Source: Pollenia angustigena (taxonomy: Eukaryota > Arthropoda > Insecta > Diptera > Polleniidae). Taken from it: a stretch of 64,000 bases of DNA. Positions within the stretch are counted from its first letter, which is position 1. Each line of letters opens with the position of its first letter. Below the pieces are notes generated by a model. It did no database searches, was not told the origin of the DNA, and saw nothing but the letters and a program-made list of their open reading frames with translations. This document shows, in pieces, positions 40,067 through 49,767 of this stretch. Made by a program: the position numbers and the translations under genes. The stretch lies in the NCBI GenBank assembly GCA_930367215.1, contig OV884059.1, positions 50,562,957-50,626,956 of the forward strand. Reading direction: 5' to 3'.

Positions 40067-42107
40067 GATTTGCGATATTTTGGTATATAAATCATATCCA
40101 TGGGAGATATGGCAGCCTTAAAATTTAGGTATTTATAAAATTTTTAATATTTTTTTGTATGGGAGGTACCACGCCCACTTCTCCAATCCCGCCCACATTT
40201 TGTAGGATGGTGTGAATTGGCAACATAAATGTGTGTACCTAATTTGGCTTTTGCCGTTCCCCAGATATACAGCAAAAAGTAATAAAAATACAACAACCAC
40301 AACGGATTTTTGGAAAAAATTAGAGGTAGTCGTGGTTTTTTGCTCATATCTCAGCCATTTGTGGACCGATCTGGCTGAATTTCAATAGCAATAATAAGAA
40401 TTCCTGACAGAAAGATACCCCAACCAAGCCCCCATCATATCTGGGGGCTTCGGAAAACCCATTTCAACAGACAGACGGACAGACAGACAACCGGATTTGA
40501 ACTTCGCTTTTCATAAGGACCCAGAATATATATACTTTGTAGGGTGTAGGATCAAGGTGTGCATTGGCAACCTAAATGTGTGTACCTAATTTGGAAACTT
40601 TGGCTTTTGCCGTTCCCCAGATATACAGCAAAAAGTAATAAAAATACAACAACCACAACGGATTTTTGGAAAAAATTAGAGGTAGTCGTGGTTTTTTGCT
40701 CATATCTCAGCCATTTGTGGACCGATCTGGCTGAATTTCAATAGCAAAATTATAATAAGAGTACCTAATAGAAAGATACCCCAACCAAGCCTCCATCATA
40801 TTTGGGGGCTTCGGAAAACCCATTTCAACAGACAGACGGACAGACGCACAGCCGGATTTGAACTTCGCTTTTCATAAGGACCCAGAATATATATACTTTA
40901 TAGGGTGTAGGATCAATATTGTAGAAATTACAAACGGAATGACAAAGTTATATATACCCTTTTACCTTCGGTGAAGGGTATAAAAAAAATAATTTTTGGG
41001 ATTGCAGTATTTTAATCATCACTTAGCCATTTTTAAACCGATTTGAAAGATTTAAATACCGACGTGTTAAGGAAGAAATTTACTATTTACTTAAGTTATA
41101 AATCTTGGACTCGGGGAGATCTATGGTTCCCGAAAATGGGTATTTAAAAAAATGTTGGTCATAACTTTTTTGTATCTGAACCGATTTTCCCGAGTTTTTT
41201 ATAAAATATGTTCTACTGAAGATTTCCGATATTTTGGTATATAAATCATATCCATGGGAGATATGGCAGCCTTAAAAATTAGGTTTTTATACAATTTTTA
41301 ATTTTTTTTGTATGGGAAGTACCACGCCCACTTCTCCAATCCCGCCCACATTTTGTAGGATGGTGTGCATTGGCAACCTAAATGTGTGTACCTAATTTGG
41401 AAACTTTGGCTTTTGCCGTTCCCCAGATATACAGCAAAAAGAAATAAAAATACAACAACCACAAGGGATTTTTGGAAAAAATTTGAGGTAGTCGTGGTTT
41501 TTTGCTCATATCTCAGCCATTTGTGGACCGATCTGGCTGAATTTCAATAGCAAAATTATAATAAGAATACCTGACAGAAAGATACCACAACCAAGTCCCC
41601 ATCGTATTTGTGGGCCTCGGAAAACCCATTTCAACAGACAGACGGACAGACGCACAGCCGGATTTGAACTTCGCTTTTCATAAGGACCCAGAATATATAT
41701 ACTTTATAGGGTGTAGGATCAATATTGTAGAAATTACAAACGGAATGACAAAGTTATATATACCCTTTTACCTTCGGAGAAGGGTATAAAAAAAATAATT
41801 TTTGGGATTGCAGTATTTTGATCATAACTTAGCCATTTTTAAACCTATTTGAAAGATTTAAATACCGACGTGTTAAGGAACAAATTTACCATTTACTTAA
41901 GTTATAAAGCTTGGACTCGGAGAGATCTATGGTTCCCGAAAGTGGGTATTCAAAAAAAAAGTTTGGTCATAACTTTTTTGTATCTGAACCGATTTTCCCG
42001 AGTTTTTTATAAAATATGTTCTACTAAAAATTTCCGATATTTTGGTATATAAATCATATCCATGGGAGATATGGCAGCCTTAAAAATTAGGTTTTTATAC
42101 AATTTTT

Positions 42108-43427
42108 ACAATCTCCTTTGCACGATTTTTTGTGCAGGTAAATCAAAAATGCAGTTATCTTAAATGCATTTACCTGCTTAAATGTGCAGGTACACAATTG
42201 TGGTTACCTGCACAAAAGTGCAGCTAAAGTAAAGTGTTTGACTTAAAAGTAGAATAAAAAAGTATTTTATTAATACATAAATTTATATTTTATTTCAACC
42301 CAGCTAGCATTTTCAATCGTCTAGGAGTCTCACAAAGGGTGTTTTTGATCGTCGACGAGCTCATTTTTTAATTGTAGACAATTCCTCGCACGATAGAAAC
42401 TGTTACACGTGCTGATTCCTATGAAAGATTTTGCCATATTAATCGTAAATGGCATCGTGTATGATGTATGTAGAGATTATCTAACGAGCCTTTCAAATTC
42501 ATGTCAAGAGTCGTATGAGACTCATGCAGGTATTATTTTACAACTTGTGAAATAGTCAGCCGTAAAATAAGGGCATCAAGCGTATTTTTCATGCCAAAAC
42601 TTCTAATTTTCATAAAATTTTTACAAAAATCAACACCATCCTGTCGGAAAATCCTTTTTTCAGATCCTTAGGCCCGTTTGTTTTATTAAAATTGTATTGG
42701 CAATAGCATTTTTATACTTCAAAACCGGTCTTATTTAGGTAGCTCAGTAATTGTTATACGACTCCTATAAAAAGTCCCAAGTCCCAAAGACGAGCGTATC
42801 AAAAAAATAAATTAAAAAAAGATTTAGATGTTTTTGCTTTTGTTACTCTACAGATAGCCATCAGAAGATTCTTTTAGGAGTTGTATATTAAACATAATCG
42901 TCTAACAAACAGCCTATGTATGCGGTTTATTTAATACAAAAGAAACATTAACAAAACCAATGAGAATTCACAAAGAACATAAAAATTTATGGAAAAAACT
43001 AAATAATTGCGATTTATATGTTTATAAACAGCTTAAATTGGATATTTATGTGAAAAAGTGGTCACCATATATTTTTATGTGTGCAGCTAACTTTGATGTT
43101 TTGTATGAAAATATTTTAAAGCTGCCCAAAAATATGAAAAATGTGCAGGTATACAAAATGCACGTAAAAAAGGATTTTAAAGAATAATTCCAGAAAATAT
43201 GTATTTTGTGCAGTTAAGTCAAAGTGCAGCTAACTTTGATCTTTTGTATGAAAATAATTTTAAAATGCCAAAAATTTTGCGCATTTATCTTAAATGTGCA
43301 GGTATAGAAAGTGCACTTAAAAAAGGAATTTGTATGGAATTATAAAGAATAATTCCAAAAATTATTAATTTTGTGCAGTTAAGTTAAAAGTGCACGTAAA
43401 CAAAAGGCAGTTAAGTCAAAACTACTG
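42108..43427 (+). mobile_element. Tc1/mariner-type element, left tip lost, right end intact (copy 7)
   Basis: The left terminal repeat is missing: array sequence ATACAATTTTT is joined to ACAATCTCC. The interior then runs past the breakpoint of the other copies to a right end GGCAGTTAAGTCAAAACTAC followed by TG and TATACCC. Read inward, this right end matches the left ends of the other copies over about 21 bp with one mismatch. Comparing left and right flanks with an uninterrupted unit (GTTATATATACCC) gives a 2-bp TA duplication. CAGT ends with TA insertion are typical of Tc1/mariner. A 75-codon frame (42960-43187) is unrecognised. The right subterminal region has two tandem copies of a repeat of about 140-170 bp (about 43080-43395). 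Confidence 0.8.
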
Positions 43428-45230
43428 TATACCCTTTTACCTTCGGTGAAGGGTATAAAAAAAATAATTTTTGGGATTGCAGTATTTTGATCATCACTAA
43501 GCCATTTTTAAACCGATTTGAAAGAAATTTACTATTTACTTAAGTTATAAATCTTGGACTCGGGGAGATCTATGGTTCCCGAAAATGGGTATTTAAAAAA
43601 AATTTTGGTCATAACTTTTTTGTATCTGAACCGATTTTCCCGAGTTTTTTATAAAATATGTTCTACTAAAGATTTCCGATATTTTGGTATATAAATCATA
43701 TCCATGGGAGATATGGCAGCCTTAAAAATTAGGTTTTTATACAATTTTTAATTTTTTTTTGTATGGGAGCTACCACGCCCACTTCTCCAATCCCGCCCAC
43801 ATTTTGTAGGATGGTGTGAATTGGCAACCTAAATGTGTGTACCTAATTTAGAAACTTTGGCTTTTGCCGTTCCCGTGATATACAGCAAAAAGTAATAAAA
43901 ATACAACAACCACAAGGGATTTTTGGAAAAAATTAGAGGTAGTCGTGGTTTTTTGCTGATTACTCAGCCATTTTTTAACCGATTTGACAGATTTATATAC
44001 CGACGTGCTAAAGAAGAAATTTACCATTTACTTTAGTTATAAAATTTGTACTCGGGAAGATCTATGATTCCCGAAAACGGATATTTTAATAAAAAAAATT
44101 TTATTTTGGCCATAACTTTTTTGCATCTGAACCGATTTTTCCGAAATTTTCAGAAAATATTTTCTACTAAAAATTTTCGGTCTATTGATATATAAGGTGT
44201 AACCATCGGTCATATAACAGTGCACAAATTTAGGTTTTTATCAAGTTTTTGATATTTTTTGTACGGGAGGTACCACACCCACTTCTCCAATCCTGCCCAC
44301 ATTTTGTAGGATGGTGTGTATTGACAACCTAATTGTGTGTACCTTATTTGGAAACTTTGGCTTTTGCCGGTCCCCAGATATACAGCAAAAAGTAATAAAA
44401 ATACAACAACCACAAGCGATTTTTGGAAAAAATTAGAGGTAGTCGTGGTTTTTTGCTGATAACTCAGCCATTTTTTAACCGATTTGACAGATTTATATAC
44501 CGACGTGTTAAAGAAGAAATTTACCATTTACTTTAGTTATAAAGCTTGGTTTCGGGGAGATCTATGGTTCCTGAAAGTGGGTATTTAAAAAAAAAAAATT
44601 TTGGTCATAACTTTTTTGTATCTGAACCGATTTTCCCGACTTTTTTATAAAATATGTTCTACTAAAAATTTCCGATATTTTGGTATATAAATCATATCCA
44701 TGGGACATATGGCAGCCTTAAAATTTAGGTTTTTATACAATTTTTAATTGTTTTTTGTATGGGAGGTACCATGCCCACTTCTCCAATCCCGCCCGCATTT
44801 TGTAGGATGGTGTGTATTGGCAACCTGAATGTGTGTACCTAATTTGGAAACTTTGGCTTTTGCCGTTCCCCAGATATACAGCAAAAAGTAATACAAATAC
44901 AACAACCACAAGGGATTTTTGGAAAAAATTAGAGGTAGTCGTGGTTTTTTGCTCATATCTCAGCCATTTTTGGCTGAATTTCAATAGCAAAATTATAATA
45001 AGAATACCTGACAGAAAGATACCCCAACCAAGCGCCCATCATATCTGGGGGCTTCGGAAAACCCATTTCAACAGACAGACGGACAACCGGATTTGAGCTT
45101 CGCTTTTCATAAGGACCCAGAATATATATACTTTATAGGGTGTAGGATCAATTTTGTAGAAATTACAAACGGAATGACAAAGTTATATATACCCTTTTAT
45201 CTTCGGCGAAGGGTATAAAAACCTGGTCTA

Positions 45231-46339
45231 TTTAACATTACGATGTCCTAGGTGAGGACCATATAACCAACCTTTGGACCACTAAGGAGTAGTTTTAAAA
45301 ATACTCCATGGTATACTCAAGAGGATTAGTTTTGAAGTCGTTTAAAAACAAAGGCATGTCGTTAAAAAACGAAGACATGTCGTCTCACTATAAAAACACT
45401 TTTTAACAATGATGTGGTCCATGCTTGCATTACATCGGACCAGTCCATGGAGTAGTCCATTTTATCAAAATGGATCAGGTGGTCCAATTTTATTTGCAGG
45501 GATGTATAAGCTAAATCTAAAGAGATAGTGATACAAAAACGATGGGATTTGTTGTCTTAAATTTAATCTGTAATGCTTTTTGAGATGTCCTGTCACAGCC
45601 TACTCAATATATTGCCTAAAAATGCGTAAATATTTGTCTTATTTTCATTTAAAAATTAACATTTTTCATATACAATATCATTTAAGTACAAATGTAGTAT
45701 TTTTTAACCAAAACCCTATACTATGAGTCTTAACAGCCTGGCAATCTTCAACAATTACCGTGTGCACGAATATTCGTGACACACTAATAGATAATAAGGG
45801 GGCTACGAATATTTTTGTTCGCGTCCGCAGTTTGGAACTATTCTCTTATTTCTGCTATTTGCATTCCAACTCACATTCGTTAAAATGTATGCGATTATTA
45901 AAACCGAATATCTAATGAATGAAATTTCTACACAGAAATTATTTTGTAAAAAACAATCACACCTTCTAAACTCAGAAAAATAGAAGAATTTAATTTCGAA
46001 TTTTTAAAAAATTTGTAATGAAAACTTTTAAGGATAAGGAAGGATATTTTTTTAAAAGGAAATTTTTTTTTTTATATATTAGTTTAGGGTAACTGAAGAA
46101 AATATTTTTTTTTTAAATTTAACAGAGACTTCCCATTTATTTGGTGCTAAGTTTGCTTAAAATAATTTGATACTTTATTAAAAAAAATTTTTAAATAAGT
46201 ATTCCTGAAAAATATTAAGCTCTTTAAAAGGACAAAAAATGAGGAAATGAAAAATCAAATATGAAGTTTGACTATGTTTTGTCTGTAGATTAAAGGATAT
46301 AAATTTGTCACACAGTAATAATTTTGAAATTGAATTTTT
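45231..46339. other. Spacer between direct array and inverted unit
   Basis: Single-copy-looking AT-rich DNA. The part around 45433-45505 (GGACCAGTCCATGGAGTAGTCC, ending GCAGGGATG) resembles, inverted, the block at about 2104-2190 and may be the end of another small element. No gene is recognised. Confidence 0.4.
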
Positions 46340-46592
46340 ATATCGCTCATTTGCTGCAAGACCGGCATAACTCAAAAAAATCCATTTCGAGAAAAACGCA
46401 TTTAAAGTTTTTGATTTGCACTAACTACTTAGAAAAAAAGATGACACATTCTCTTCAAACTGGGAAGGTATAAAAGATATAAAGATGAATTTAATACACA
46501 ATATAAAGAAAAACAAAGTGAACAATTCTGCATCTCTAGCTCCAAAATTTCATTTTTTGAGTCATGCCGGTCTTGCAGCAAATGAGCGATAT
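46340..46592. mobile_element. MITE-like foldback, about 253 bp
   Basis: Inverted arms of about 45 bp begin ATATCGCTCATTTGCTGC and end GCAGCAAATGAGCGATAT. The pairing continues through AAGACCGGCAT...ATGCCGGTCTT. A TA target duplication is possible but is hidden in the palindromic edge. There is no coding capacity. Confidence 0.7.
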
Positions 46593-46616
46593 GTGCGTGA
46601 ATGGCATATTTATTTT

Positions 46617-47509
46617 GGGTTTTATACCCTTCACCGAATGTACAAGGGTTTATATATACCCTTTGTCATTCCGTTTGTAATTTCTACAATATTGATCCTA
46701 CACCCTATAAAGTATATATATTCTGGGTCCTTATGAAAAGCGAAGTTCAAATCCGGTTGTGCGTCTGACCGTCTGTCTGTTGAAATGGGTTTTCCGAAGC
46801 CCCCAGATATGATGGGGGCTTGGTTGGGGTATCTTTGTGTCAGGTATTCTTATAATTTTGCTATTGAAATTCATCCAGATCGGCCAAAAAATGGCTGAGT
46901 TATGAGCAAAAAACCACGACTACCTCTAATTTTTTCGAAAAATCCCTTGTGGTTGTTGTATTTTTATTACTTTTTGCTGTATATCTGGGGAGCGGCAAAA
47001 GCCAAAGTTTCCAAATTAGGTACACACATTTAGGTTGCTAATACACACCATCCTACAAAATCCTCCAATGGATATGACTTATGTATCAAAATATTGGAAA
47101 TTTTTAGTAGAACATATTTTATAAAAAACTCGTGAAAATCGGTTCAGATACAAAAAAGTTATGTTCAAATTTTTTTTTAAATACCCATTTTCGGGAACAA
47201 TAGATCTTCCGAATTTTATAACTCAAGTAAATGGTAAATTTCTTCCTAAGCACGTCGGTATTTAAATCTTTTAAATCGGTTTAAAAATGGCTAAGTTATG
47301 ATCAAAATACTGAAATCCCAAAAATTATAAAAATGGTTAAGTTATGATCAAAATACTGAAATCCCAAAAATTATCCCTTCACCGAAGGTAAAAGGGTATA
47401 TATAACTTTTCATTCCGTTTGTAATTTCTACAATATTGATCCTACACCCTATAAAGTATATATATTCTGGGTCCTTATCAAAAGCGAAGTTCAAATCCGG
47501 TTGTCCGCG
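46617..47509 (-). repeat. Array unit in reverse orientation
   Basis: The A-type unit sequence is present as reverse complement (GGTTTTCCGAAGCCCCCAGA, CCACGACTACCTCTAAT, AAATCGGTTCAGATAC). Near 47281-47375 a block of about 48 bp (AATGGCTAAGTTATGATC... and AATGGTTAAGTTATGATC...) is tandemly duplicated. This orientation flip at the right end gives the composite its foldback character. Confidence 0.8.
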
Positions 47510-47982
47510 TGGTGAATATATTTCCATATTTCGGTTCACAACTCAAATAAGTATTATGGTTTACAACTTTGCTATTGTGGTGAACAAAAACATCAAAAGT
47601 AATTACAACTCAACACAGTGATTATTAAACGGGCCATATTTCATTTAAATGATATTCAAACAACGTTCCTTCATGGTTTAGTTGTCTAGGGGGTTGTGTT
47701 AAGTTAGAAACTGTGAGTTTTCTGCTTCGAATCTTCTTTTTTTAAAAAGAAATTTTTTTTTTTTAAATATTATTTTTTTTATATTCTAAAAACGATTTAA
47801 AAAAAATATTTACCAGTACTCGCTCTTTAAATTTTTATTTATAATGAAGTTTTAAGTATTGTAAATATGTATGTATATGTAAAAATTATTTAGTTTTTGT
47901 CTAGTTGCTCTGTATTCTGCACCCACAATGGTGAAGGGTATATAAGATTCGGCACATCCGAATATAGCACTCTTACTTGTTT
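47510..47982 (-). repeat. Right inverted arm of the foldback-like composite
   Basis: Reverse-complement counterpart of 2195-2647. In this copy the palindrome at the tip is slightly degraded (GGATGTGCCGAA instead of GGCTGTGCCGAA on the equivalent strand). Its inner end joins a reverse-oriented array unit directly at 47510. Confidence 0.75.
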
Positions 47983-48435
47983 TTTTCTTGCTGTTAATAA
48001 ATGCTTTTATTGTAATATTTACAAAATGTTAAAAAATATGTATTGGTTTGCCTGTTGCTAAAAACAATAAATTTTTAACGTAGGGAAAGGTGTAGGGAAT
48101 TTTTTTTTTGGTTGTAGGGAAAAAAGGGATTTTTTTGTTAAACACGTAGGGATTTTTGAAAATTTCTCCTGGCATCACTGATTGGTATCGATTTGTTTGT
48201 GAATAATTTGCATATTTTAGCTATTGCTGCATTTTGCATTGCACACATATCTTACGTTTTTGAAGCAGATTTTAATACATGTTCAGCAAATAAAAAAATT
48301 CCTTAAAATTCTGGTTAACAGAAGAATTTTCTGTTGCTTTAATTTCGCCATCTACATTTAGTTTTCAGTCTATAATTGATAGCCAAAGCCAGTTTTCGTT
48401 GAAGATACATGTTTCTCCAAACTGTAAAGTTTTAT
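47983..48435. other. AT-rich DNA with an orphan hAT-like end
   Basis: Around 48080-48179 the sequence holds repeated GTAGGGA motifs and ends CTCCTGGCATCACTG. Read inward this is CAGTGATGCCAGGAG, a common hAT-type terminus. The partner end was not found in the window. Confidence 0.4.
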
Positions 48436-49625
48436 ATATGTATTAAAGACCTGCACGAGTGTATCAGTAAGTATTGTTGAAACAGATACACCAGATATAT
48501 ATCTGTTACTACGGATATAAATGAGAGAATGAGTGTAACTGATATTGTATGGTTTTGCTTTTGCCCACTCACCATATCTTAAAAACAAAAACAGATGCTT
48601 ATGGTTTTGGATTGAGTGTGTCATAACATTTTTTTTTTTTTTTTGCTTACAACTATCTGTTGTCACCATAAGTATTTCTACAATATCTGTGGTAATAGGT
48701 CTGTCTGCGTACACATATTTTGCGCAAAATGTTGCAAAATCTTGCAAAATGTTGTCTGCGTACTCCAAATCTCTTGCAGCGACAGTTGGAAGTTAGAGAA
48801 CTTGCAAAATGTTACTGGAGAAATTTCCGCTTGCAAGATTTTGCAAATAGTTTGAACAGCTGTTTGAATGAAATAATTTTTGGGAAATGAAAATAAAAAT
48901 TTAAATTTAACAACGACAGAGATGTTTATAATAAATTATAATAAACAAAACATTTTTCTTCATGCTAGAAACATCCAAATATACAGTGCGACCGTGGCGT
49001 AAGTGGAGTGGAGATGGCAGAACCGATAGAACCAGCCGAACTTTGTGGGACAAACTTTGCAATTGAAGAAGCGAGTATTTGGAATTGTGTTCCTGGCGAG
49101 CACTTCACATCCAAATTATTTTTCTCCGTTGTCAAGCTGTTCGAGGGCACTGTATTGGGCATTTCATTATTTTTTTCCATTGTAAGCCGGCTCTATGTTG
49201 GGCAATGTAAGCAAAAGAAGTTTTATAAAAAACCTGACAAATAAAACTAAAAACTAAGAAGAAATTGAATTTACCAAACTAATAACAGTGTAATAAACAA
49301 GTTATTTAATTTACAACACTTTTTAAGCTTCACTTTAATTGATAATTTTTTAATTTACCTCGAGAATTCAATTTTGCGTACACATATGCTTAAATTCTTT
49401 TGCTTTGATATTTCAATTGTTTACACACCGATCAGCTGTTTTCTTGCAAAATTTCACTGGATACTGTCTGCGTACTTTTTGAGATTTTTTCAGCCGATAG
49501 AGTAATATTGGTCTTACTCTCCCAAAAAAATTTACTGAGTATTTGCTACTGGAAAAGTACCCAGACAGACCTAATCTGTTGTATTTTTAAATATTGTTGG
49601 CGAGTTGATGAAAATAAGAGAGTTT

Positions 49626-49767
49626 GTGCCAGTTCACACACGTCAAGTTTGACTCGTCAAGTCTTGAGTTTTTAGGAGAGAGGGGAAATGAAAAGGCATT
49701 CTCTTTTCCCTTCTCTCCTAAAAGCTTAAGACTTGACGAATAAAACTTGACGTGTGTGAACCGGCAC
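49626..49767. mobile_element. Foldback element with almost complete hairpin, 142 bp
   Basis: GTGCCAGTTCACACACGTCA at the left is mirrored by TGACGTGTGTGAACCGGCAC at the right, and pairing continues inward (GACTCGTCAAGTCTT, TTAGGAGAGAGGGG) to a short loop. The whole element is thus one long imperfect hairpin. A TTT on each side may be a 3-bp target duplication. Confidence 0.7.

Larger units (their letters stand above)
31347..40400 (+). repeat. Higher-order repeat B: periods 2,787 and 3,612 bp
   Basis: Landmarks at 32121, 34908 and 38520 are separated by 2,787 and 3,612 bp. The block 36532-36735 recurs at 40144-40347 (3,612 bp apart). The extra length in the longer period is mainly a segment carrying a Tc1-like remnant (36161-36454 and 39773-40066). 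Each copy combines a B-type half and three A-type units. The last copy stops near 40554, where GTGTAGGATCAA is joined directly to GGTGTGCATTGG, an internal deletion of most of a unit. Confidence 0.85.
2864..45230 (+). repeat. Tandem array of about 770-bp units, direct orientation
   Basis: The array is counted by the recurring end motif TACCTTCGGTGAAGGGTATA, which occurs about 38 times (from about 3001 to 45208). Common spacing is 750-810 bp, with compound units of about 1.27-1.33 kb. Each unit holds, in order: GGGATTGCAGTATTTTGATC; three diverged copies of a roughly 45-bp module built around TCATAACT...ACCGAT (for example 5980-6024, 6126-6172 and 6421-6467); an AAGCCCCC...GGGGGCTT hairpin; a short GACAGACGG microsatellite; and the TACCCTT...AAGGGTA hairpin. 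Recurrent 60-70-codon open frames on both strands are by-products of homogenised repeats. Subfamilies are marked by shared deletions: loss of about 48 bp between GTATGGGA and TGGTGTG, and loss of the second module after GGGTATTTTCCCGAG. Confidence 0.9.
2195..47982. mobile_element. Giant foldback-like composite: inverted arms enclosing a tandem array
   Basis: The left boundary sequence (AACAAGTAAGAGTGCTATAT, then a TTCGGCTGTGCCGAA palindrome and TATACCCTTCACCATTGTGG) recurs in reverse complement at the right boundary, and similarity continues for about 450 bp inward. Between the arms lie a 42-kb array of about 770-bp units, a 1.4-kb spacer and one inverted unit. No target duplication could be recognised outside the arms, so insertion as one piece is not proven. 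Foldback elements whose internal tandem repeats grow into satellite DNA are known in Drosophila (for example Tetris in D. virilis); this is an architectural analogy only. No transposase is encoded. The alternative is two separate insertions of one element in opposite orientation. Confidence 0.55.

Noticed and set aside
42960..43187. 75-codon frame as transposase of the Tc1-like element
   Set aside because: No DDE motif or helix-turn-helix is visible, it is far too short, and it overlaps the tandem subterminal repeat.
3296..45096. About 60 recurrent open frames of 60-105 codons in the array (for example products starting MYWQPKCVYLIW, MNWQPKCVYLIW, or MSKKPRLPLIFSKNP on the other strand)
   Set aside because: They recur because the repeat recurs, are open on both strands at once, vary freely at amino-acid-changing positions (Tyr/Asn/His at residue 2) and are broken by indels in many units. 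No domain is recognisable.
13301..45210. CRISPR-like or regulatory spacer array
   Set aside because: Repeats are hundreds of bases long, without short repeat-unique spacer alternation, and the DNA is eukaryotic.
48370..49244. Host genes on frames 48370-48768 (-) and 49008-49244 (+)
   Set aside because: Both overlap the subterminal part of the hAT-like element or low-complexity DNA, have no recognised domain, and no splice-joined exons could be supported.
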